Below are positions 26,909 to 37,649 of a stretch of DNA of 64,000 nucleotides, in pieces. The position numbers were made by a program, and so were the translations under genes. Within the stretch, counting starts at the first letter, position 1. Every line of letters starts with the position of its first letter. This DNA is from an uncultured Burkholderiales bacterium. Its GTDB lineage: Bacteria > Pseudomonadota > Gammaproteobacteria > Burkholderiales > Burkholderiaceae_C. The stretch lies in contig CAILCI010000037.1 of NCBI GenBank assembly GCA_903832625.1, positions 1-64,000 of the forward strand. The letters are read 5' to 3'. The notes under the pieces are model-generated. The model was not told the DNA's origin, searched no databases, and saw only the letters and a list, made by a program, of their open reading frames with translations.

Positions 26909-27421
26909 TCAGCGGTATTTGGCGTCAGCCGCTTTGTTGGCCGCGATTTCGGGTTCGTAACGGTCGCCCACAGCCAACAGCATTTCTTTGGTGAAATACA
27001 AATCGCCGCGTTTTTCGCCGTGGTATTCGAAGATGTGGGTCTCGACAATCGAGTCCACGGGGCAGCTTTCTTCGCAAAAGCCGCAGAAGATGCACTTGGT
27101 CAAGTCGATGTCATAGCGCGTGGTGCGGCGGCTGCCGTCTGCGCGTTGGTCCGACTCGATGGTGATGGCCATTGCTGGGCAGACGGCTTCGCAGAGTTTG
27201 CAGGCAATGCAGCGCTCCTCGCCGTTTTCGTAGCGTCGCAGCGCGTGCAGACCACGAAAACGCGGCGATGCAGGCGTTTTTTCTTCAGGGAACTGAATCG
27301 TGATGCTGCGCGAGAACATGTATTTGCCCGTCAGCGCCATTCCCTTGAACATCTCAATCAAAAGAAAGCTCGACAAAAAGTCGCGCAGCGAAAACGGAGC
27401 GGAATGTGTAGTGGTAGTCAT
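26909..27421 (-). CDS. nuoI: NADH-quinone oxidoreductase subunit I
   Basis: Peripheral subunit of 170 residues holding clusters N6a and N6b. Two 4Fe-4S motifs are visible: [12 protein letters not shown] and [16 protein letters not shown]. The segment [18 protein letters not shown] is the conserved lead-in. It passes electrons from NuoG to NuoB. It lies 13 bases after nuoH. Confidence 0.98.
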   Translation of the reverse strand: MTTTTHSAPFSLRDFLSSFLLIEMFKGMALTGKYMFSRSITIQFPEEKTPASPRFRGLHALRRYENGEERCIACKLCEAVCPAMAITIESDQRADGSRRTTRYDIDLTKCIFCGFCEESCPVDSIVETHIFEYHGEKRGDLYFTKEMLLAVGDRYEPEIAANKAADAKYR

Positions 27422-27434
27422 GTTGTGTCCTACT

Positions 27435-28517
27435 TCAATTCCAAATATTCCAAGGGGTTTGCAACCAAATGCCCACCACCAGCAACCACACCAAGGTCAC
27501 GGGGATGAAAATTTTCCAGCCCAAACGCATGATTTGGTCATAGCGATAACGTGGGAACGTGGCACGCACCCACAAGAACATTGTCACGACGACGAAGGTT
27601 TTCAGGCCCAGCCAAATCCAACCCGGCACCAAATTAAATAAGGCGTTGTCGATGGGTGACAACCAGCCGCCCAAGAACATGACCACGCTCAACATCGAGA
27701 CCAAAATCATGTTGGCGTATTCGGCCAAGAAGAACATGGCAAACGACATGCCCGAGTATTCGATCATGTGACCCGCCACAATTTCGGACTCGCCTTCCAC
27801 CACGTCAAACGGGTGACGGTTGGTTTCGGCCAAACCCGAGATGAAATACACCACAAACACAGGCAACAAAGGCAACCAGTTCCAAGACAAGAAGTTCAAG
27901 CCCAAGTTGGCCATATTGCCTTTGGCTTGGCTCATCACGATGTCGGACATGTTCAGGCTGTTGGTGATCATCAAAACGATGACAAAGCAAAAGCCCATGG
28001 CAATTTCGTAGCTCACCATTTGCGCCGAAGCACGCATCGCGCCCAAGAAAGCGTATTTGGAGTTAGACGCCCAACCCGCAATGATCACGCCATAAACTTC
28101 CAGCGAGGTGATGGCCATCAAAAACAACAAGCCTGCGTTGACGTTGGCCAAAGCCACATCGGGGCCAAAGGGAATCACCACCCATGCGGCCAAAGCGGGC
28201 ATGATGGTCATGATGGGACCGAGCAAAAACAAGCTGGTCGTGGCCTTGGCGGGCAAGATGATTTCTTTGGTCAGCAGCTTCAAAGCATCGGCAATGGGCT
28301 GCAACAGACCGCCGGGGCCGGTGCGGTTGGGGCCTTTGCGAATTTGGGTGTAGCCAATGGCTTTGCGTTCCCACAAAGTCAAATAAGCCACGCAACCGAG
28401 CAAGGGCAAGAGCACCGCCACAATTTTGATCAGCGTCCACAGCACCGGCCATGCGTACACCACCCACAAGGGGTCAGCGCAAAAAGCCAAGCCTGCGTTG
28501 TAAAAAGTTTCAACCAT
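27435..28517 (-). CDS. nuoH: NADH-quinone oxidoreductase subunit H
   Basis: Membrane subunit of 360 residues that forms most of the quinone chamber. Conserved parts are [33 protein letters not shown], and [19 protein letters not shown], the glutamate-rich cytoplasmic loop near the quinone site. The ATG at 28517 shares its A with the nuoG stop (TGATG) and has AAGGAG 8 bases upstream; a GTG one codon earlier is less likely. Confidence 0.97.
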   Translation of the reverse strand: MVETFYNAGLAFCADPLWVVYAWPVLWTLIKIVAVLLPLLGCVAYLTLWERKAIGYTQIRKGPNRTGPGGLLQPIADALKLLTKEIILPAKATTSLFLLGPIMTIMPALAAWVVIPFGPDVALANVNAGLLFLMAITSLEVYGVIIAGWASNSKYAFLGAMRASAQMVSYEIAMGFCFVIVLMITNSLNMSDIVMSQAKGNMANLGLNFLSWNWLPLLPVFVVYFISGLAETNRHPFDVVEGESEIVAGHMIEYSGMSFAMFFLAEYANMILVSMLSVVMFLGGWLSPIDNALFNLVPGWIWLGLKTFVVVTMFLWVRATFPRYRYDQIMRLGWKIFIPVTLVWLLVVGIWLQTPWNIWN

Positions 28518-30619
28518 CACACAGCTCCTTGCAGTTTGGCATCGGCCGTCAGTTGCAGAGATGAGGCACGACGCACCAAGCCGTCGAGTTGGTAAATGGC
28601 AGCCACTGCGGGTTCAGCCGTTGCAGGCGTCAGATCGACCGCAGCCGATGTGGCATTGGAGAGCACGGCTTGCACATCAGCAGGAATGGCTTGAGCGCGC
28701 ACCTCTTCGATGGTCTCGAAGCTAAAACCAGGCACATGCAGCATAGAACCCAAGACGCGCAAGACTTTCCATGCCGGACGGGTTTCGCCCAAAGGCTTGA
28801 CCACGCCGTGGAAGCTTTGCACACGGCCTTCGGTGTTGATGAAACTGCCTGCGGTTTCGGTGAAAGGCGAAATTGGCAACAGCACATCGCTGATGTCCAT
28901 ATTGGCTTTGAAAGGCGAGAGGGTGACCACCATGTCGGCCTTGCCCAATGCCTGTGCAGCGGCTTCGCCGTTGGCTGCATCAAATGCAGGTTCGGTGTTG
29001 AGCAAGAGCACGGCCTTGAGATGACCTGACATCATTTGTGCAGCGGTTTGTCCGCCTTGCACGGGCACAGCGCCCACGACTTGCGCACCGACGGTGTTCG
29101 CAGCTTCACCCAAGAAGCCCACGCTGGCACCCGTTTGTGTGCCAATCCAGTTGGCCAAACTCAGCAAACTCGATGCTTTGGCATGATGCGCTGCGGCATT
29201 GCCCAAGAGCACCGCTTTGCGTTCGCCGCCCGTCAAGGACTTGGCAATGGCTTGCGCTTGTGCGTTGTTGGCATTGCCTGCTACTGGCGCGGCAGCACCC
29301 GTGATGGCGCCAACAGCAGCAGCAATGTCGGCCAAAGCTTGCACCCAGTGGGCAGCGTCTGCCAGCAAGGTGTTGGCCACGGGCATGGCCCAGTCGAAAG
29401 CTTGCGCATTCAAGGCGTTGATCTTGCCGCCTTTGCGTGCTGCTTGGCGCAGGCGTTGCGCCAACAGAGGCTGGTCTTTGCGGACGTTGGAGCCAATCAA
29501 CAACACGCGTTGCAAATCGCTCAAGGACGCAATGGATGTGCCCAACCAACGCACTGTGCCGTCGTGTTGGAAATCGGCGGCACGCAAGCGCGTGTCAATG
29601 TTTTGACTGCCCAAACCACGGGTGAGCGCGGCTGCCAAGAACAATTCTTCAGCGGTGCTGTGCGGGCTGGCCAAGGTGCCGATGGCCGCAGCGCCATGCT
29701 GGGCTTTGACGCCTTGCAAGCCGTTGGCCACGTATTCGAGGGCGGTTTGCCAATCGACTTCTTTCCACGCGCCGCCTTGCTTGAGCATGGGCGCGGTCAA
29801 GCGATCTTCGCTGTTCAAGGCTTCGTAGCTGAAGCGGTCGCGGTCAGCAATCCAGCATTCGTTGACTTCTTCGTTCTCGAGGGGAACCACGCGCAAGACT
29901 TTGTTGTTTTTGACCTGCACCACCAAGTTTGCGCCTGTGGCGTCGTGGGGGCTGACCGATTTGCGGCGACCCAACTCCCATGTGCGGGCGCTGTAGCGGA
30001 AAGGCTTGCTGGTCAACGCACCCACGGGGCAGATGTCGATCATGTTGCCCGACAACTCAGAGTCCACGCTTTGGCCGACAAAGGTTTCGATCTCGGAATG
30101 TTCACCACGGTGGGACATGCCCAACTCCATGACGCCGGCCACTTCTTGACCAAAGCGCACGCAGCGAGTGCACTGAATGCAGCGGCTCATCTCTTGCATG
30201 CTGACCAAAGGACCCACGTCTTTGGGCATGACGACGCGTTTTTCTTCTTCGTAGCGTGAGCTGCCGCCGCCGTAGCCGACGGCCAAGTCTTGCAACTGGC
30301 ATTCGCCGCCTTGGTCGCAAATGGGGCAATCGAGCGGGTGATTGATGAGCAAGAATTCCATCACCGACTGTTGTGCCTTGATGGCTTTGTCGCTCTTGGT
30401 GCGAACAATCATGCCTTGCGTCACGGGCGTGGCACAAGCGGGCATGGGTTTGGGGGCTTTTTCCACATCGACCAAGCACATGCGGCAGTTGGCCGCGATG
30501 CTCAATTTTTTGTGATAACAAAAGTGCGGGATGTAAGTGCCAGCCTTTTCAGCCGCATGCATGACCATGCAGCCTTCTTGGACTTCTACCTTTTGACCGT
30601 CGAGTTCGATTTCAACCAT
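28517..30619 (-). CDS. nuoG: NADH-quinone oxidoreductase subunit G
   Basis: Large peripheral subunit of 700 residues. The N-terminal 2Fe-2S domain has [10 protein letters not shown] and CATPV; next come [16 protein letters not shown] and [16 protein letters not shown] for the 4Fe-4S clusters, and [11 protein letters not shown]. The rest is a molybdopterin-oxidoreductase-like fold that no longer binds molybdenum and is shorter than in E. coli NuoG (about 900). The C-terminal ends of such subunits vary widely. It is 12 bases from nuoF. Confidence 0.97.
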   Translation of the reverse strand: MVEIELDGQKVEVQEGCMVMHAAEKAGTYIPHFCYHKKLSIAANCRMCLVDVEKAPKPMPACATPVTQGMIVRTKSDKAIKAQQSVMEFLLINHPLDCPICDQGGECQLQDLAVGYGGGSSRYEEEKRVVMPKDVGPLVSMQEMSRCIQCTRCVRFGQEVAGVMELGMSHRGEHSEIETFVGQSVDSELSGNMIDICPVGALTSKPFRYSARTWELGRRKSVSPHDATGANLVVQVKNNKVLRVVPLENEEVNECWIADRDRFSYEALNSEDRLTAPMLKQGGAWKEVDWQTALEYVANGLQGVKAQHGAAAIGTLASPHSTAEELFLAAALTRGLGSQNIDTRLRAADFQHDGTVRWLGTSIASLSDLQRVLLIGSNVRKDQPLLAQRLRQAARKGGKINALNAQAFDWAMPVANTLLADAAHWVQALADIAAAVGAITGAAAPVAGNANNAQAQAIAKSLTGGERKAVLLGNAAAHHAKASSLLSLANWIGTQTGASVGFLGEAANTVGAQVVGAVPVQGGQTAAQMMSGHLKAVLLLNTEPAFDAANGEAAAQALGKADMVVTLSPFKANMDISDVLLPISPFTETAGSFINTEGRVQSFHGVVKPLGETRPAWKVLRVLGSMLHVPGFSFETIEEVRAQAIPADVQAVLSNATSAAVDLTPATAEPAVAAIYQLDGLVRRASSLQLTADAKLQGAV

Positions 30620-30631
30620 GGTGCTTGTCCG

Positions 30632-31984
30632 TCAAACGTACGCGCTGACCGAGCAGGTCTTGTGCGTGATGTGGTGTTCAAATTCGTGGCGGAAATGCTT
30701 GAGCATTCCGCGCACTGGCATGGCAGCTGCGTCACCCAAGGCGCAAATCGTGCGCCCCATGATGTTTTCGGCCACGTTGTCGAGCAAGGCCAAATCGCTC
30801 TCGCGACCCTCGCCACGTTCGATGCGATCGACCATGCGCCACAGCCAACCCGTGCCTTCGCGGCAAGGTGTGCATTGACCGCAGGATTCGTGCTGGTAGA
30901 AGTAGCTCAGGCGTTGCAAGCTCTTGACCATGCAGCGCGAGTCGTCCATCACAATGACCGCACCCGAGCCGAGCATGGAGCCCGCTTTGGCAATGGAGTC
31001 GTAGTCCATGGTGCATTGCATGATGATGTCAGCAGGCAACACGGGCGCTGAAGAGCCACCAGGAATCACCGCTTTGAGCTGGCGGCCTTGGCGCACGCCA
31101 CCGGCCAACTCCAAGAGTTTGGAGAACGGTGTGCCCATCGGAATTTCGTAGTTACCGGGGCGTTCCACATCGCCGCTGACCGAGAAAATTTTGGTGCCGC
31201 CGTTGTTGGGCTTGCCGCACTCGAGGTAGGCCTGACCGCCGTTGCGGATGATCCAAGGCACAGCCGCGAAGGTTTCGGTGTTGTTGATGGTGGTCGGCTT
31301 GCCGTACAAACCAAAGCTGGCAGGAAATGGCGGCTTGAAGCGTGGCTGGCCTTTTTTGCCTTCCAACGATTCGAGCAAGGCAGTTTCTTCGCCGCAAATG
31401 TAAGCGCCAAAACCGTGCGCTGCATGGAGCTGAAAACTGAAGTTCGAGCCCATGATGCGATCACCCAAAAAGCCTGCTGCGCGGGCTTCTTCAAGCGCCG
31501 CTTCAAAGCGATCGTAGGTTTCGAAAATTTCGCCGTGAATGTAGTTGTAACCCACGCTGATGCCCATGGCATAGGCCGCAATCGCCATGCCTTCGATCAC
31601 GATGTGCGGGTTGTGTTGCAAGATTTCACGGTCTTTGCACGTCCCCGGTTCGCCCTCGTCAGAGTTGCACACCAAATACTTTTGGCCGGGGAATTGACGG
31701 GGCATGAAGCTCCATTTCAAACCCGTGGGAAAGCCCGCACCGCCGCGACCGCGCAAGCCGGACTCTTTGACCGTGGCAATCACTTGGTCTTGTGTCAAAC
31801 CTTCGCCACCGTCTTGCGCCAAGATTTTGCGCAAAGCTTGGTAGCCGCCGCGTGCCACATAGTCTTGCAAATGCCAGTTTTTGCCGTTCAAGTCGGCCAG
31901 GATTTGTGGACCCATGTGGCGGCCGTGGAAACAGGTTTCCTCAGCCGTTGTTTGGAATTGAGAAAGCACTTGTTGCAAATTCAT
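30632..31984 (-). CDS. nuoF: NADH-quinone oxidoreductase subunit F
   Basis: NADH- and FMN-binding subunit, about 450 residues. [17 protein letters not shown] is the FMN/NADH loop, [14 protein letters not shown] another conserved flavin segment, and [15 protein letters not shown] the N3 cluster motif. Of two in-frame ATG codons, 31990 overlaps the nuoE stop (ATGA) and 31984 has GGAGG at a better distance of about 7; 31984 is used here. Longer frames extend into nuoE and are not credible. Confidence 0.97.
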   Translation of the reverse strand: MNLQQVLSQFQTTAEETCFHGRHMGPQILADLNGKNWHLQDYVARGGYQALRKILAQDGGEGLTQDQVIATVKESGLRGRGGAGFPTGLKWSFMPRQFPGQKYLVCNSDEGEPGTCKDREILQHNPHIVIEGMAIAAYAMGISVGYNYIHGEIFETYDRFEAALEEARAAGFLGDRIMGSNFSFQLHAAHGFGAYICGEETALLESLEGKKGQPRFKPPFPASFGLYGKPTTINNTETFAAVPWIIRNGGQAYLECGKPNNGGTKIFSVSGDVERPGNYEIPMGTPFSKLLELAGGVRQGRQLKAVIPGGSSAPVLPADIIMQCTMDYDSIAKAGSMLGSGAVIVMDDSRCMVKSLQRLSYFYQHESCGQCTPCREGTGWLWRMVDRIERGEGRESDLALLDNVAENIMGRTICALGDAAAMPVRGMLKHFRHEFEHHITHKTCSVSAYV

Positions 31985-31986
31985 GC

Positions 31987-32472
31987 TCATTCCTCCACCG
32001 AACGCAAGCCTGCGACCAATTGGTCGATCTTGTCGTTGCTCATGTAGCTGCACATGTTGCGGTCGTTCACCAACAACACGGGTGCATCGGCGCAAGCGCC
32101 CATGCATTCGCCGGGTTGCACGGTGAACACGCCGTCGGCTGTTGTTTCGCCCACTTCAATGCCCAAGGTTTTGACCAAGTGCATCAAAGCGCCCTGCCCG
32201 TTGCGCAATTGGCAAGGCAAGTTGGTGCAGACGTTGATCTTGAACTTGCCCACGGGCTGTTGGTTATACATGTTGTAGAACGAAGTGACTTCGTGCACGG
32301 CCATCGGCGCCATGCCCAAGTAGTCGGCAATGGCGCGCTCACTCTCGGCGCTCACAAACCCTTGTTCTTGCTGAACGATGGACAAGCAGGCCATGACGGC
32401 TGACTGCTTTTGCTCATCAGGATATTTGGCAACTTCGCGGTCGAAGCGCTGTTTGGTAGCTTCAGAAATCAT
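31987..32472 (-). CDS. nuoE: NADH-quinone oxidoreductase subunit E
   Basis: Peripheral subunit of 161 residues with a thioredoxin-like fold holding the off-path 2Fe-2S cluster N1a. The four ligands are in [13 protein letters not shown] and [15 protein letters not shown]. The N-terminal part is helical ([20 protein letters not shown]). Its start overlaps the nuoD stop by four bases and its end meets nuoF. Confidence 0.97.
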   Translation of the reverse strand: MISEATKQRFDREVAKYPDEQKQSAVMACLSIVQQEQGFVSAESERAIADYLGMAPMAVHEVTSFYNMYNQQPVGKFKINVCTNLPCQLRNGQGALMHLVKTLGIEVGETTADGVFTVQPGECMGACADAPVLLVNDRNMCSYMSNDKIDQLVAGLRSVEE

Positions 32473-33722
32473 CGGTCAATTTCCCCGAACACAATGTCCA
32501 TCGTGCCAATCACCGCCACGGCGTCAGCAATCATGTGGCCGCGCGCCATCTCGTCCATCGCCGCCAAGTGCGGGAAGCCGGGAGCGCGGATCTTGAGGCG
32601 ATAAGGCTTGTTGGCACCATCGCTCACGAGGTAAATACCAAACTCGCCTTTGGGATGCTCCACGGCGGCATAGGCCTCGCCTTCAGGCACGTGAAAGCCT
32701 TCGGTGAAGAGTTTGAAGTGGTGAATCAGCTCTTCCATGTTGGACTTCATGCCCTCACGGCTGGGAGCGGCCACCTTGTGGTTGTCGGTGATGACGGGAC
32801 CGGGGTTGACGCGCAACCAATCCACGCACTGTTTGATGATGCGGTTGGATTGACGCAACTCTTCGACGCGCACCAAATAGCGGTCGTAGCAGTCACCGGT
32901 TTTGCCCACGGGAATGTCAAAGTCCAAGCGGTCGTACACATCGTAGGGCTGTTGTTTGCGCAAGTCCCAAGCCACGCCTGAGCCGCGCAACATGGCGCCT
33001 GTGAAGCCCAAGTTTTTGGCGCGTTCGGGAGAGACAACGCCCACATCGACCAAGCGTTGTTTCCAAATGCGGTTGTCGGTCAGCAAGGTTTCGTACTCGT
33101 CGACCAGTTTAGGGAAGCGCTGGGTGAAATCGTCAATGAAGTCGAGCAAAGAGCCTTGGCGGTTTTCGTTCAAACGCGCCATGGTTTTGGCATTGCGAAC
33201 TTTGCTGGCTTTGTACTGTGGCATGGTGTCCGGCAGGTCGCGGTAGACACCGCCTGGGCGGAAGTAAGCCGCGTGCATACGCGCACCCGACACAGCCTCG
33301 TACATGTCAAACAAGTCTTCGCGTTCGCGGAAACAATAAATCAGAATGTTCATCGCGCCGCAGTCGAAACCGTGGCAACCCAACCACAGCAAGTGGTTGA
33401 GCAAACGGGTGATTTCGGCATACATCACACGGATGTACTGGGCGCGAACAGGCACGTCAATGCCCATCATTTTCTCGATGGCCAAGCAATACGCATGCTC
33501 GTTGGCCATCATGGACACATAGTCCAAGCGATCCATGTAGGGCAGCGATTGAATGTAGGTTTTGCTCTCGGCTAATTTTTCGGTGGCGCGGTGCAGCAGC
33601 CCGATGTGCGGGTCAGCGCGTTGCACCACTTCGCCGTCGAGCTCAAGCACCAAGCGCAGCACGCCGTGCGCGGCCGGGTGTTGAGGACCAAAGTTGAGGG
33701 TGTAGTTTTTGATGTCAGCCAT
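32469..33722 (-). CDS. nuoD: NADH-quinone oxidoreductase subunit D
   Basis: 49-kDa-type subunit of 417 residues that lines the quinone head-group site. Key segments are [22 protein letters not shown] with the quinone-site histidine, [13 protein letters not shown], and [19 protein letters not shown]. The C-terminus ends [10 protein letters not shown], as in most homologues. It is a separate gene, two bases after nuoC, not fused to it as in enterobacteria. Confidence 0.98.
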   Translation of the reverse strand: MADIKNYTLNFGPQHPAAHGVLRLVLELDGEVVQRADPHIGLLHRATEKLAESKTYIQSLPYMDRLDYVSMMANEHAYCLAIEKMMGIDVPVRAQYIRVMYAEITRLLNHLLWLGCHGFDCGAMNILIYCFREREDLFDMYEAVSGARMHAAYFRPGGVYRDLPDTMPQYKASKVRNAKTMARLNENRQGSLLDFIDDFTQRFPKLVDEYETLLTDNRIWKQRLVDVGVVSPERAKNLGFTGAMLRGSGVAWDLRKQQPYDVYDRLDFDIPVGKTGDCYDRYLVRVEELRQSNRIIKQCVDWLRVNPGPVITDNHKVAAPSREGMKSNMEELIHHFKLFTEGFHVPEGEAYAAVEHPKGEFGIYLVSDGANKPYRLKIRAPGFPHLAAMDEMARGHMIADAVAVIGTMDIVFGEIDR

Positions 33723-33724
33723 GA

Positions 33725-34336
33725 TCAGTGCAACCCACCGTAGTTGTTTTCGCGGATGATGCGCGGTGTGATTTCGCGCGGCTCAATGGTGACGGGTTGG
33801 TACACCACACGTTTTTGATCGGCGTCGTAGCGCATTTCGACATAGCCCGAGGTTGGGAAGTCTTTGCGGAAAGGATGGCCCACAAAACCGTAGTCGGTCA
33901 AGATGCGACGCAAGTCGTTGTGACCTTCAAACACGATGCCAAACAAGTCGAAGGCTTCGCGCTCAAACCAATTGGCCGAGTTCCACACGTCGCTCACCGA
34001 AGCCACCCAAGGCATGTCGTCATTGGGCGCAAACACGCGCACACGCAAACGCCAGTTGTGGCTGATGGACAAGAGGTGGCTTACCACCGCAAAACGAGGC
34101 TGGTCTTCGAACTTGGAATGCGCGCCGTCTTTGTAGCTCGAATAATCCAAGCCACACAAGTCGATGAGTTGCTCAAAGCCCAAGCGTGCGTCGTCGCGCA
34201 AGGTGTGGGCAACAGCCAGATAGTCGTCTGCCGCCACGGTGAGCGTGAGCTCGCCAAGGGCGGCATTTAAATGTTTGATCTTGTCGCCCAGCACATCGTG
34301 CAATGCAGCTTCAAGTGTTTGGATGGAATGACTCAT
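33725..34336 (-). CDS. nuoC: NADH-quinone oxidoreductase subunit C
   Basis: 30-kDa-type subunit of 203 residues in the connecting module. The family signature is ERESYDLFGI-like: here [20 protein letters not shown], followed by [19 protein letters not shown]. The tail [16 protein letters not shown] is also conserved. It is 14 bases after nuoB. Confidence 0.97.
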   Translation of the reverse strand: MSHSIQTLEAALHDVLGDKIKHLNAALGELTLTVAADDYLAVAHTLRDDARLGFEQLIDLCGLDYSSYKDGAHSKFEDQPRFAVVSHLLSISHNWRLRVRVFAPNDDMPWVASVSDVWNSANWFEREAFDLFGIVFEGHNDLRRILTDYGFVGHPFRKDFPTSGYVEMRYDADQKRVVYQPVTIEPREITPRIIRENNYGGLH

Positions 34337-34350
34337 TGAATGCTTTCCGA

Positions 34351-34827
34351 TCAGCGTGCAATGGTGTTTTCGCGGCGAATCTTGCTTTGCAATTGCAAGA
34401 TGCCATACAAAAGAGCTTCAGCCGTGGGCGGGCAACCGGGCACGTACACATCGACGGGAACCACGCGGTCGCAGCCGCGCACCACGGAGTAGCTGTAGTG
34501 GTAGTAACCACCGCCGTTGGCACATGAACCCATGGACAAGACCCAACGCGGCTCTGACATTTGGTCGTAGACCTTGCGCAAAGCGGGCGCCATTTTGTTG
34601 CACAAGGTACCTGCGACGATCATCAAATCTGACTGGCGTGGGCTGGGGCGAAACAACATGCCAAAGCGGTCGATGTCATAGCGGGCAGCGCCTGCATGCA
34701 TCATCTCGACGGCACAGCAAGCCAGACCAAAGGTCATGGGCCACAGGGAGCCGGTTTTAGCCCAGTTCACCACGGAGTCAACCGATGTGGTGATAAAGCC
34801 TTCTTTCAATACACCTTCAATTGCCAT
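34351..34827 (-). CDS. nuoB: NADH-quinone oxidoreductase subunit B
   Basis: PSST-type subunit of 158 residues that carries cluster N2 and reduces quinone. The cysteine ligands are in [23 protein letters not shown] and [16 protein letters not shown]. The ATG at 34827 has AGAGGT about 7 bases upstream; an open frame to 34902 lies over the nuoA end and is rejected. It is 13 bases after nuoA. Confidence 0.98.
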   Translation of the reverse strand: MAIEGVLKEGFITTSVDSVVNWAKTGSLWPMTFGLACCAVEMMHAGAARYDIDRFGMLFRPSPRQSDLMIVAGTLCNKMAPALRKVYDQMSEPRWVLSMGSCANGGGYYHYSYSVVRGCDRVVPVDVYVPGCPPTAEALLYGILQLQSKIRRENTIAR

Positions 34828-34840
34828 AGGGTTACCTCTG

Positions 34841-35200
34841 TTATTCCCAGTCCAGCGCACCCTTGATCCACATGAAGGCAAAGCCAGCCACGAGGATTGC
34901 AAGGAAGATCATCATGTCGATGAAGCCGATGAAGCCAATTTCCTTGAGCGCCACGGCCCAAGGGAACAAAAATGCAATTTCCAGATCGAACAAGATGAAC
35001 AAAATGGCGATCAGGTAGTAGCGCACGTCAAACTTCATGCGCGCGTCTTCGAAGGCCTCAAAGCCGCATTCGTAAGGGGAGTTTTTTGCTTCGTCGGGAC
35101 GGTTGGGCCCGAGGAGAAAGCCAAGCGCTTGGGGGGCAACCCCCACGCCTAAGCCCACGAGGATAAACAGGAGGACGGGTAGGTATTGTTCTAAGCTCAT
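34841..35200 (-). CDS. nuoA: NADH-quinone oxidoreductase subunit A
   Basis: First gene of the nuo operon: a three-helix membrane subunit of 119 residues. The conserved loop [20 protein letters not shown], which touches the quinone site, is present, as is [15 protein letters not shown]. The ATG at 35200 is preferred to the GTG one codon before it. Upstream, an 88-bp region with a stem-loop separates it from tRNA-Leu. Confidence 0.96.
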   Translation of the reverse strand: MSLEQYLPVLLFILVGLGVGVAPQALGFLLGPNRPDEAKNSPYECGFEAFEDARMKFDVRYYLIAILFILFDLEIAFLFPWAVALKEIGFIGFIDMMIFLAILVAGFAFMWIKGALDWE

Positions 35201-35243
35201 CACAATCTCGCGGTAGGACTATTCGTTTAGTCTGCGAAGTTTG

Positions 35244-35272
35244 CCTGTCTTGGCTAACGCCAGATTGACAGG
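35244..35272. repeat. Hairpin between tRNA-Leu and nuoA
   Basis: CCTGTC at 35244-35249 pairs with GACAGG at 35267-35272, and TGGC-TAAC-GCCA forms an inner stem. On the plus strand it is followed by GAAGACTTTTTTT, on the minus strand by no T-tract. It may help process the tRNA 3' side or shape the nuo leader. Confidence 0.5.
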
Positions 35273-35287
35273 AAGACTTTTTTTGGA

Positions 35288-35372
35288 TGGTGCCGTCGGC
35301 GAGACTCGAACTCGCACAGCTTTCGCCACTACCCCCTCAAGATAGCGTGTCTACCAATTTCACCACGACGGC
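35288..35372 (-). tRNA. tRNA-Leu(GAG)
   Basis: An 85-nt class II tRNA with the CCA end encoded. The acceptor stem GCCGTCG pairs with CGACGGC. The D-arm, the anticodon stem-loop CTATC-TTGAGGG-GGTAG with anticodon GAG at 35336-35338, a short variable arm and the T-loop GTTCGAGTC are all present. The place between secG and nuoA matches the secG-leuU neighbourhood known in enterobacteria. Confidence 0.96.
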
Positions 35373-35475
35373 TGGGGACTTATCAGCAAAAAGCGAAGAG
35401 GGATAACGCTTGCTGAACAGACCAAGAGTTTACCCTGAAAACTATGCGTTTTCTCTCTTGATTGGAGGTTTTGTT

Positions 35476-35844
35476 TTACTTGGTCGGAATTTGTCCAACG
35501 CCTGAAGCAGCCTCAGCGGCAACAGGTGCAGCAGAGGCGGCATCTGCTGCCACCGGTGCGACTGCCGCAGCACCTTCAAGCACGCTGCCTGAGGACGCTG
35601 GACGCAAGTTACCAAAGTAAGCCAAGGCCAAAGTAGCAACAAAAAAGACAGTTGCCAAAACGGCTGTGGTGCGTGACAAAAAGTTCGCACCACCGCTGGC
35701 ACCAAACAAACTGCCCGAGCCACCGCTGCCAAAGGCCGCGCCCATGTCAGCACCTTTGCCGTGCTGGATCAAGATCAAGCCAATCATGCCCAAGGCAGAC
35801 AAGAGTTGAACCAACTGGATGATGTTCAAAAAAACGACGCTCAT
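35476..35844 (-). CDS. secG: Preprotein translocase subunit SecG
   Basis: Small membrane subunit (122 residues) of the SecYEG channel that speeds protein export. There are two hydrophobic helices; between them is the family signature GLILIQHGKGADMGAAFG with SGSLFGASGGANFLSR. The C-terminal 45 residues are alanine/valine-rich and periplasmic or flexible, longer than in E. coli. The gene follows tpiA by 26 bases on the same strand, a pairing usual in betaproteobacteria. Confidence 0.96.
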   Translation of the reverse strand: MSVVFLNIIQLVQLLSALGMIGLILIQHGKGADMGAAFGSGGSGSLFGASGGANFLSRTTAVLATVFFVATLALAYFGNLRPASSGSVLEGAAAVAPVAADAASAAPVAAEAASGVGQIPTK

Positions 35845-35870
35845 TTAAAACTCCAAAATATCAATCAATA

Positions 35871-36629
35871 TCAACGCGCTGCTGCTGCGATGATGGTCAA
35901 AAAGTCTGCGCTCTTGAGGGCTGCGCCCCCGATCAAGCCGCCGTCAATGTCGGCTTGCGCCAACAACTCGGCTGCATTGGCCGCGTTCATGCTGCCGCCG
36001 TACAAAATTTGCACGCGATCAGAATGCTCGGTGGCCGCTTTGAGCTGCGCTCGCAACACAGCATGCACCGCTTGCGCTTGCTCGGGCGTTGCGGTTTTGC
36101 CGGTGCCAATCGCCCACACGGGCTCATAAGCCACGACGATTTCGCTGATGCAGTGGCCGTTGGCGTGAATCACAGCCGCCAATTGGCGCTTGACCACTTC
36201 TTCGGTTTTGCCTGCTTCGCGCTCGGCCAAGGTCTCACCCACACACACAATCGGCGTGATGCCTGCGGCCAAGGCGCGTTGCGCTTTGGCTGCCACTAAA
36301 GCATCGGTTTCCGCATGGTATTGACGGCGCTCCGAGTGACCGACGATGGCGTAACGCACGCCAAAATCTTTCAGCATGGCACAAGAAATTTCGCCTGTGT
36401 ACGCACCCTGCTCTTGTGCCGACACATCTTGCGAACCCAGCTCAATGCCGCTGCCCTGCGTGATCTGCTGCACCTGCGACAAATACGCCGCTGGCACACA
36501 CACCGCTACTTGCGCTTTGCGCCCATTGAAAGCTTGCGCCAAACCGTGTTGTATCCCGCCCAGCAAAGCAGCATTGGCCGCCAAGCTGCCGTTCATCTTC
36601 CAATTGCCTGCAATGAGTTTTTGCTTCAT
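35871..36629 (-). CDS. tpiA: Triosephosphate isomerase
   Basis: Glycolytic and gluconeogenic TIM-barrel enzyme of 252 residues that interconverts dihydroxyacetone phosphate and glyceraldehyde 3-phosphate. The active-site pieces are AGNWKMNGS (Asn, Lys), [10 protein letters not shown] (electrophilic His) and [20 protein letters not shown], with the catalytic glutamate and the mobile loop. The ATG at 36629 has GGAA about 7 bases upstream and overlaps the quinone oxidoreductase stop by four bases (ATGA); an ATG four codons earlier is less likely. Confidence 0.98.
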   Translation of the reverse strand: MKQKLIAGNWKMNGSLAANAALLGGIQHGLAQAFNGRKAQVAVCVPAAYLSQVQQITQGSGIELGSQDVSAQEQGAYTGEISCAMLKDFGVRYAIVGHSERRQYHAETDALVAAKAQRALAAGITPIVCVGETLAEREAGKTEEVVKRQLAAVIHANGHCISEIVVAYEPVWAIGTGKTATPEQAQAVHAVLRAQLKAATEHSDRVQILYGGSMNAANAAELLAQADIDGGLIGGAALKSADFLTIIAAAAR

Positions 36630-37633
36630 CGCGCATTCCATGTCAAAACAATTTTTCCAATGTGCTGGTTGGACTCCATCAAACGATGGGCTTGCTCAGC
36701 ACCGTCTTGCGACGCGGCATCAAACGTCGAATGAATGACCGGCTTGATGCGCCCGCCTTCGATCAAAGGCCACACATGTTGGCGCAAATTGTTGGCAATT
36801 GCCGCTTTGAACGCCACAGGGCGCGGACGCAAGGTCGATCCTGTGATGCTCAAGCGACGGCGCAGCACGAGCCCAGCGTTGAAGCCACTCTCCAAGCCGC
36901 CTTGCACCGCAATGATGACCAAGCGGCCATCTTCAGCCAAGCATTCCACCTCGCGCGCCACGTAGTCGCCAGCGACCATGTCCAAGATGACATCGACGCC
37001 TTTGTCCTGTGTGATGCGTTTGCATTCCTGCACAAAGTCTTGTGTTTTGTAGTTGATGGCGTGATCTGCACCCAATGCCAAACAAGCAGCGCATTTGTCA
37101 TCGCTGCCAGCAGTGGCAATGACGGTAGCGCCCCAAGCTTTGGCCATTTGAATAGCCGTCACCCCAATGCCGCTGGTGCCACCTTGCACCAACAACACCT
37201 CACCCGCTTTGAGTTGACCGCGATCAAACACATTGCTCCACACGGTGAAGAATGTCTCGGGCAATGAAGCGCCTTCAACATCACTCAAGCCTTTGGGAAT
37301 AGGCAAACATTGCGCCACAGGTGCCACGCACGCATCGGCATAACCACCGCCGGCCACCAGGGCGCACACGCGGTCGCCCACGCGCAAACCAGCGGCCTGC
37401 ATGGCGGCTGCGTCACCCGATTCGATGACGCCAGCCACTTCCAAACCCGGCACATCGGATGCACCGGGCGGCACGGGGTACAGACCTTTGCGTTGCAACA
37501 CGTCGGGGCGGTTGACACCGCTGGCCGAGACGCGAATCAATACCTCGCCCGCACCTGCCGTGGGCAAGGCGCGGCTGGATGGGCGCAGCACCTCAGGTGC
37601 ACCCGGCTGCGTGATTTCAACAATGCGCATCAT
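36626..37633 (-). CDS. NAD(P)H:quinone oxidoreductase, zinc-independent MDR family (PIG3-like)
   Basis: Medium-chain reductase of about 335 residues that reduces quinones with NADPH. The N-terminal substrate domain has [20 protein letters not shown] and GLEVAGVI; the cofactor domain has [17 protein letters not shown]. No structural-zinc cysteine cluster is seen, in keeping with the quinone oxidoreductase branch. Start at 37633 (ATGATG) is set by the pnp stop 17 bases upstream; the open frame continues further into pnp but is not credible. It is coupled to tpiA by a four-base overlap. Physiological substrate is unknown. Confidence 0.92.
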   Translation of the reverse strand: MMRIVEITQPGAPEVLRPSSRALPTAGAGEVLIRVSASGVNRPDVLQRKGLYPVPPGASDVPGLEVAGVIESGDAAAMQAAGLRVGDRVCALVAGGGYADACVAPVAQCLPIPKGLSDVEGASLPETFFTVWSNVFDRGQLKAGEVLLVQGGTSGIGVTAIQMAKAWGATVIATAGSDDKCAACLALGADHAINYKTQDFVQECKRITQDKGVDVILDMVAGDYVAREVECLAEDGRLVIIAVQGGLESGFNAGLVLRRRLSITGSTLRPRPVAFKAAIANNLRQHVWPLIEGGRIKPVIHSTFDAASQDGAEQAHRLMESNQHIGKIVLTWNAR

Positions 37634-37649
37634 GGCTTTTGCGGTTGGC

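Noticed and set aside
29036..30259. 407-codon open frame on the plus strand
   Set aside because: It is antisense to nuoG; no motif, no ribosome site and no domain.
35438..35454. GAAAAC-TATGC-GTTTTC hairpin as a secG terminator
   Set aside because: Stem is only six bases and there is no T-tract after it on the minus strand.
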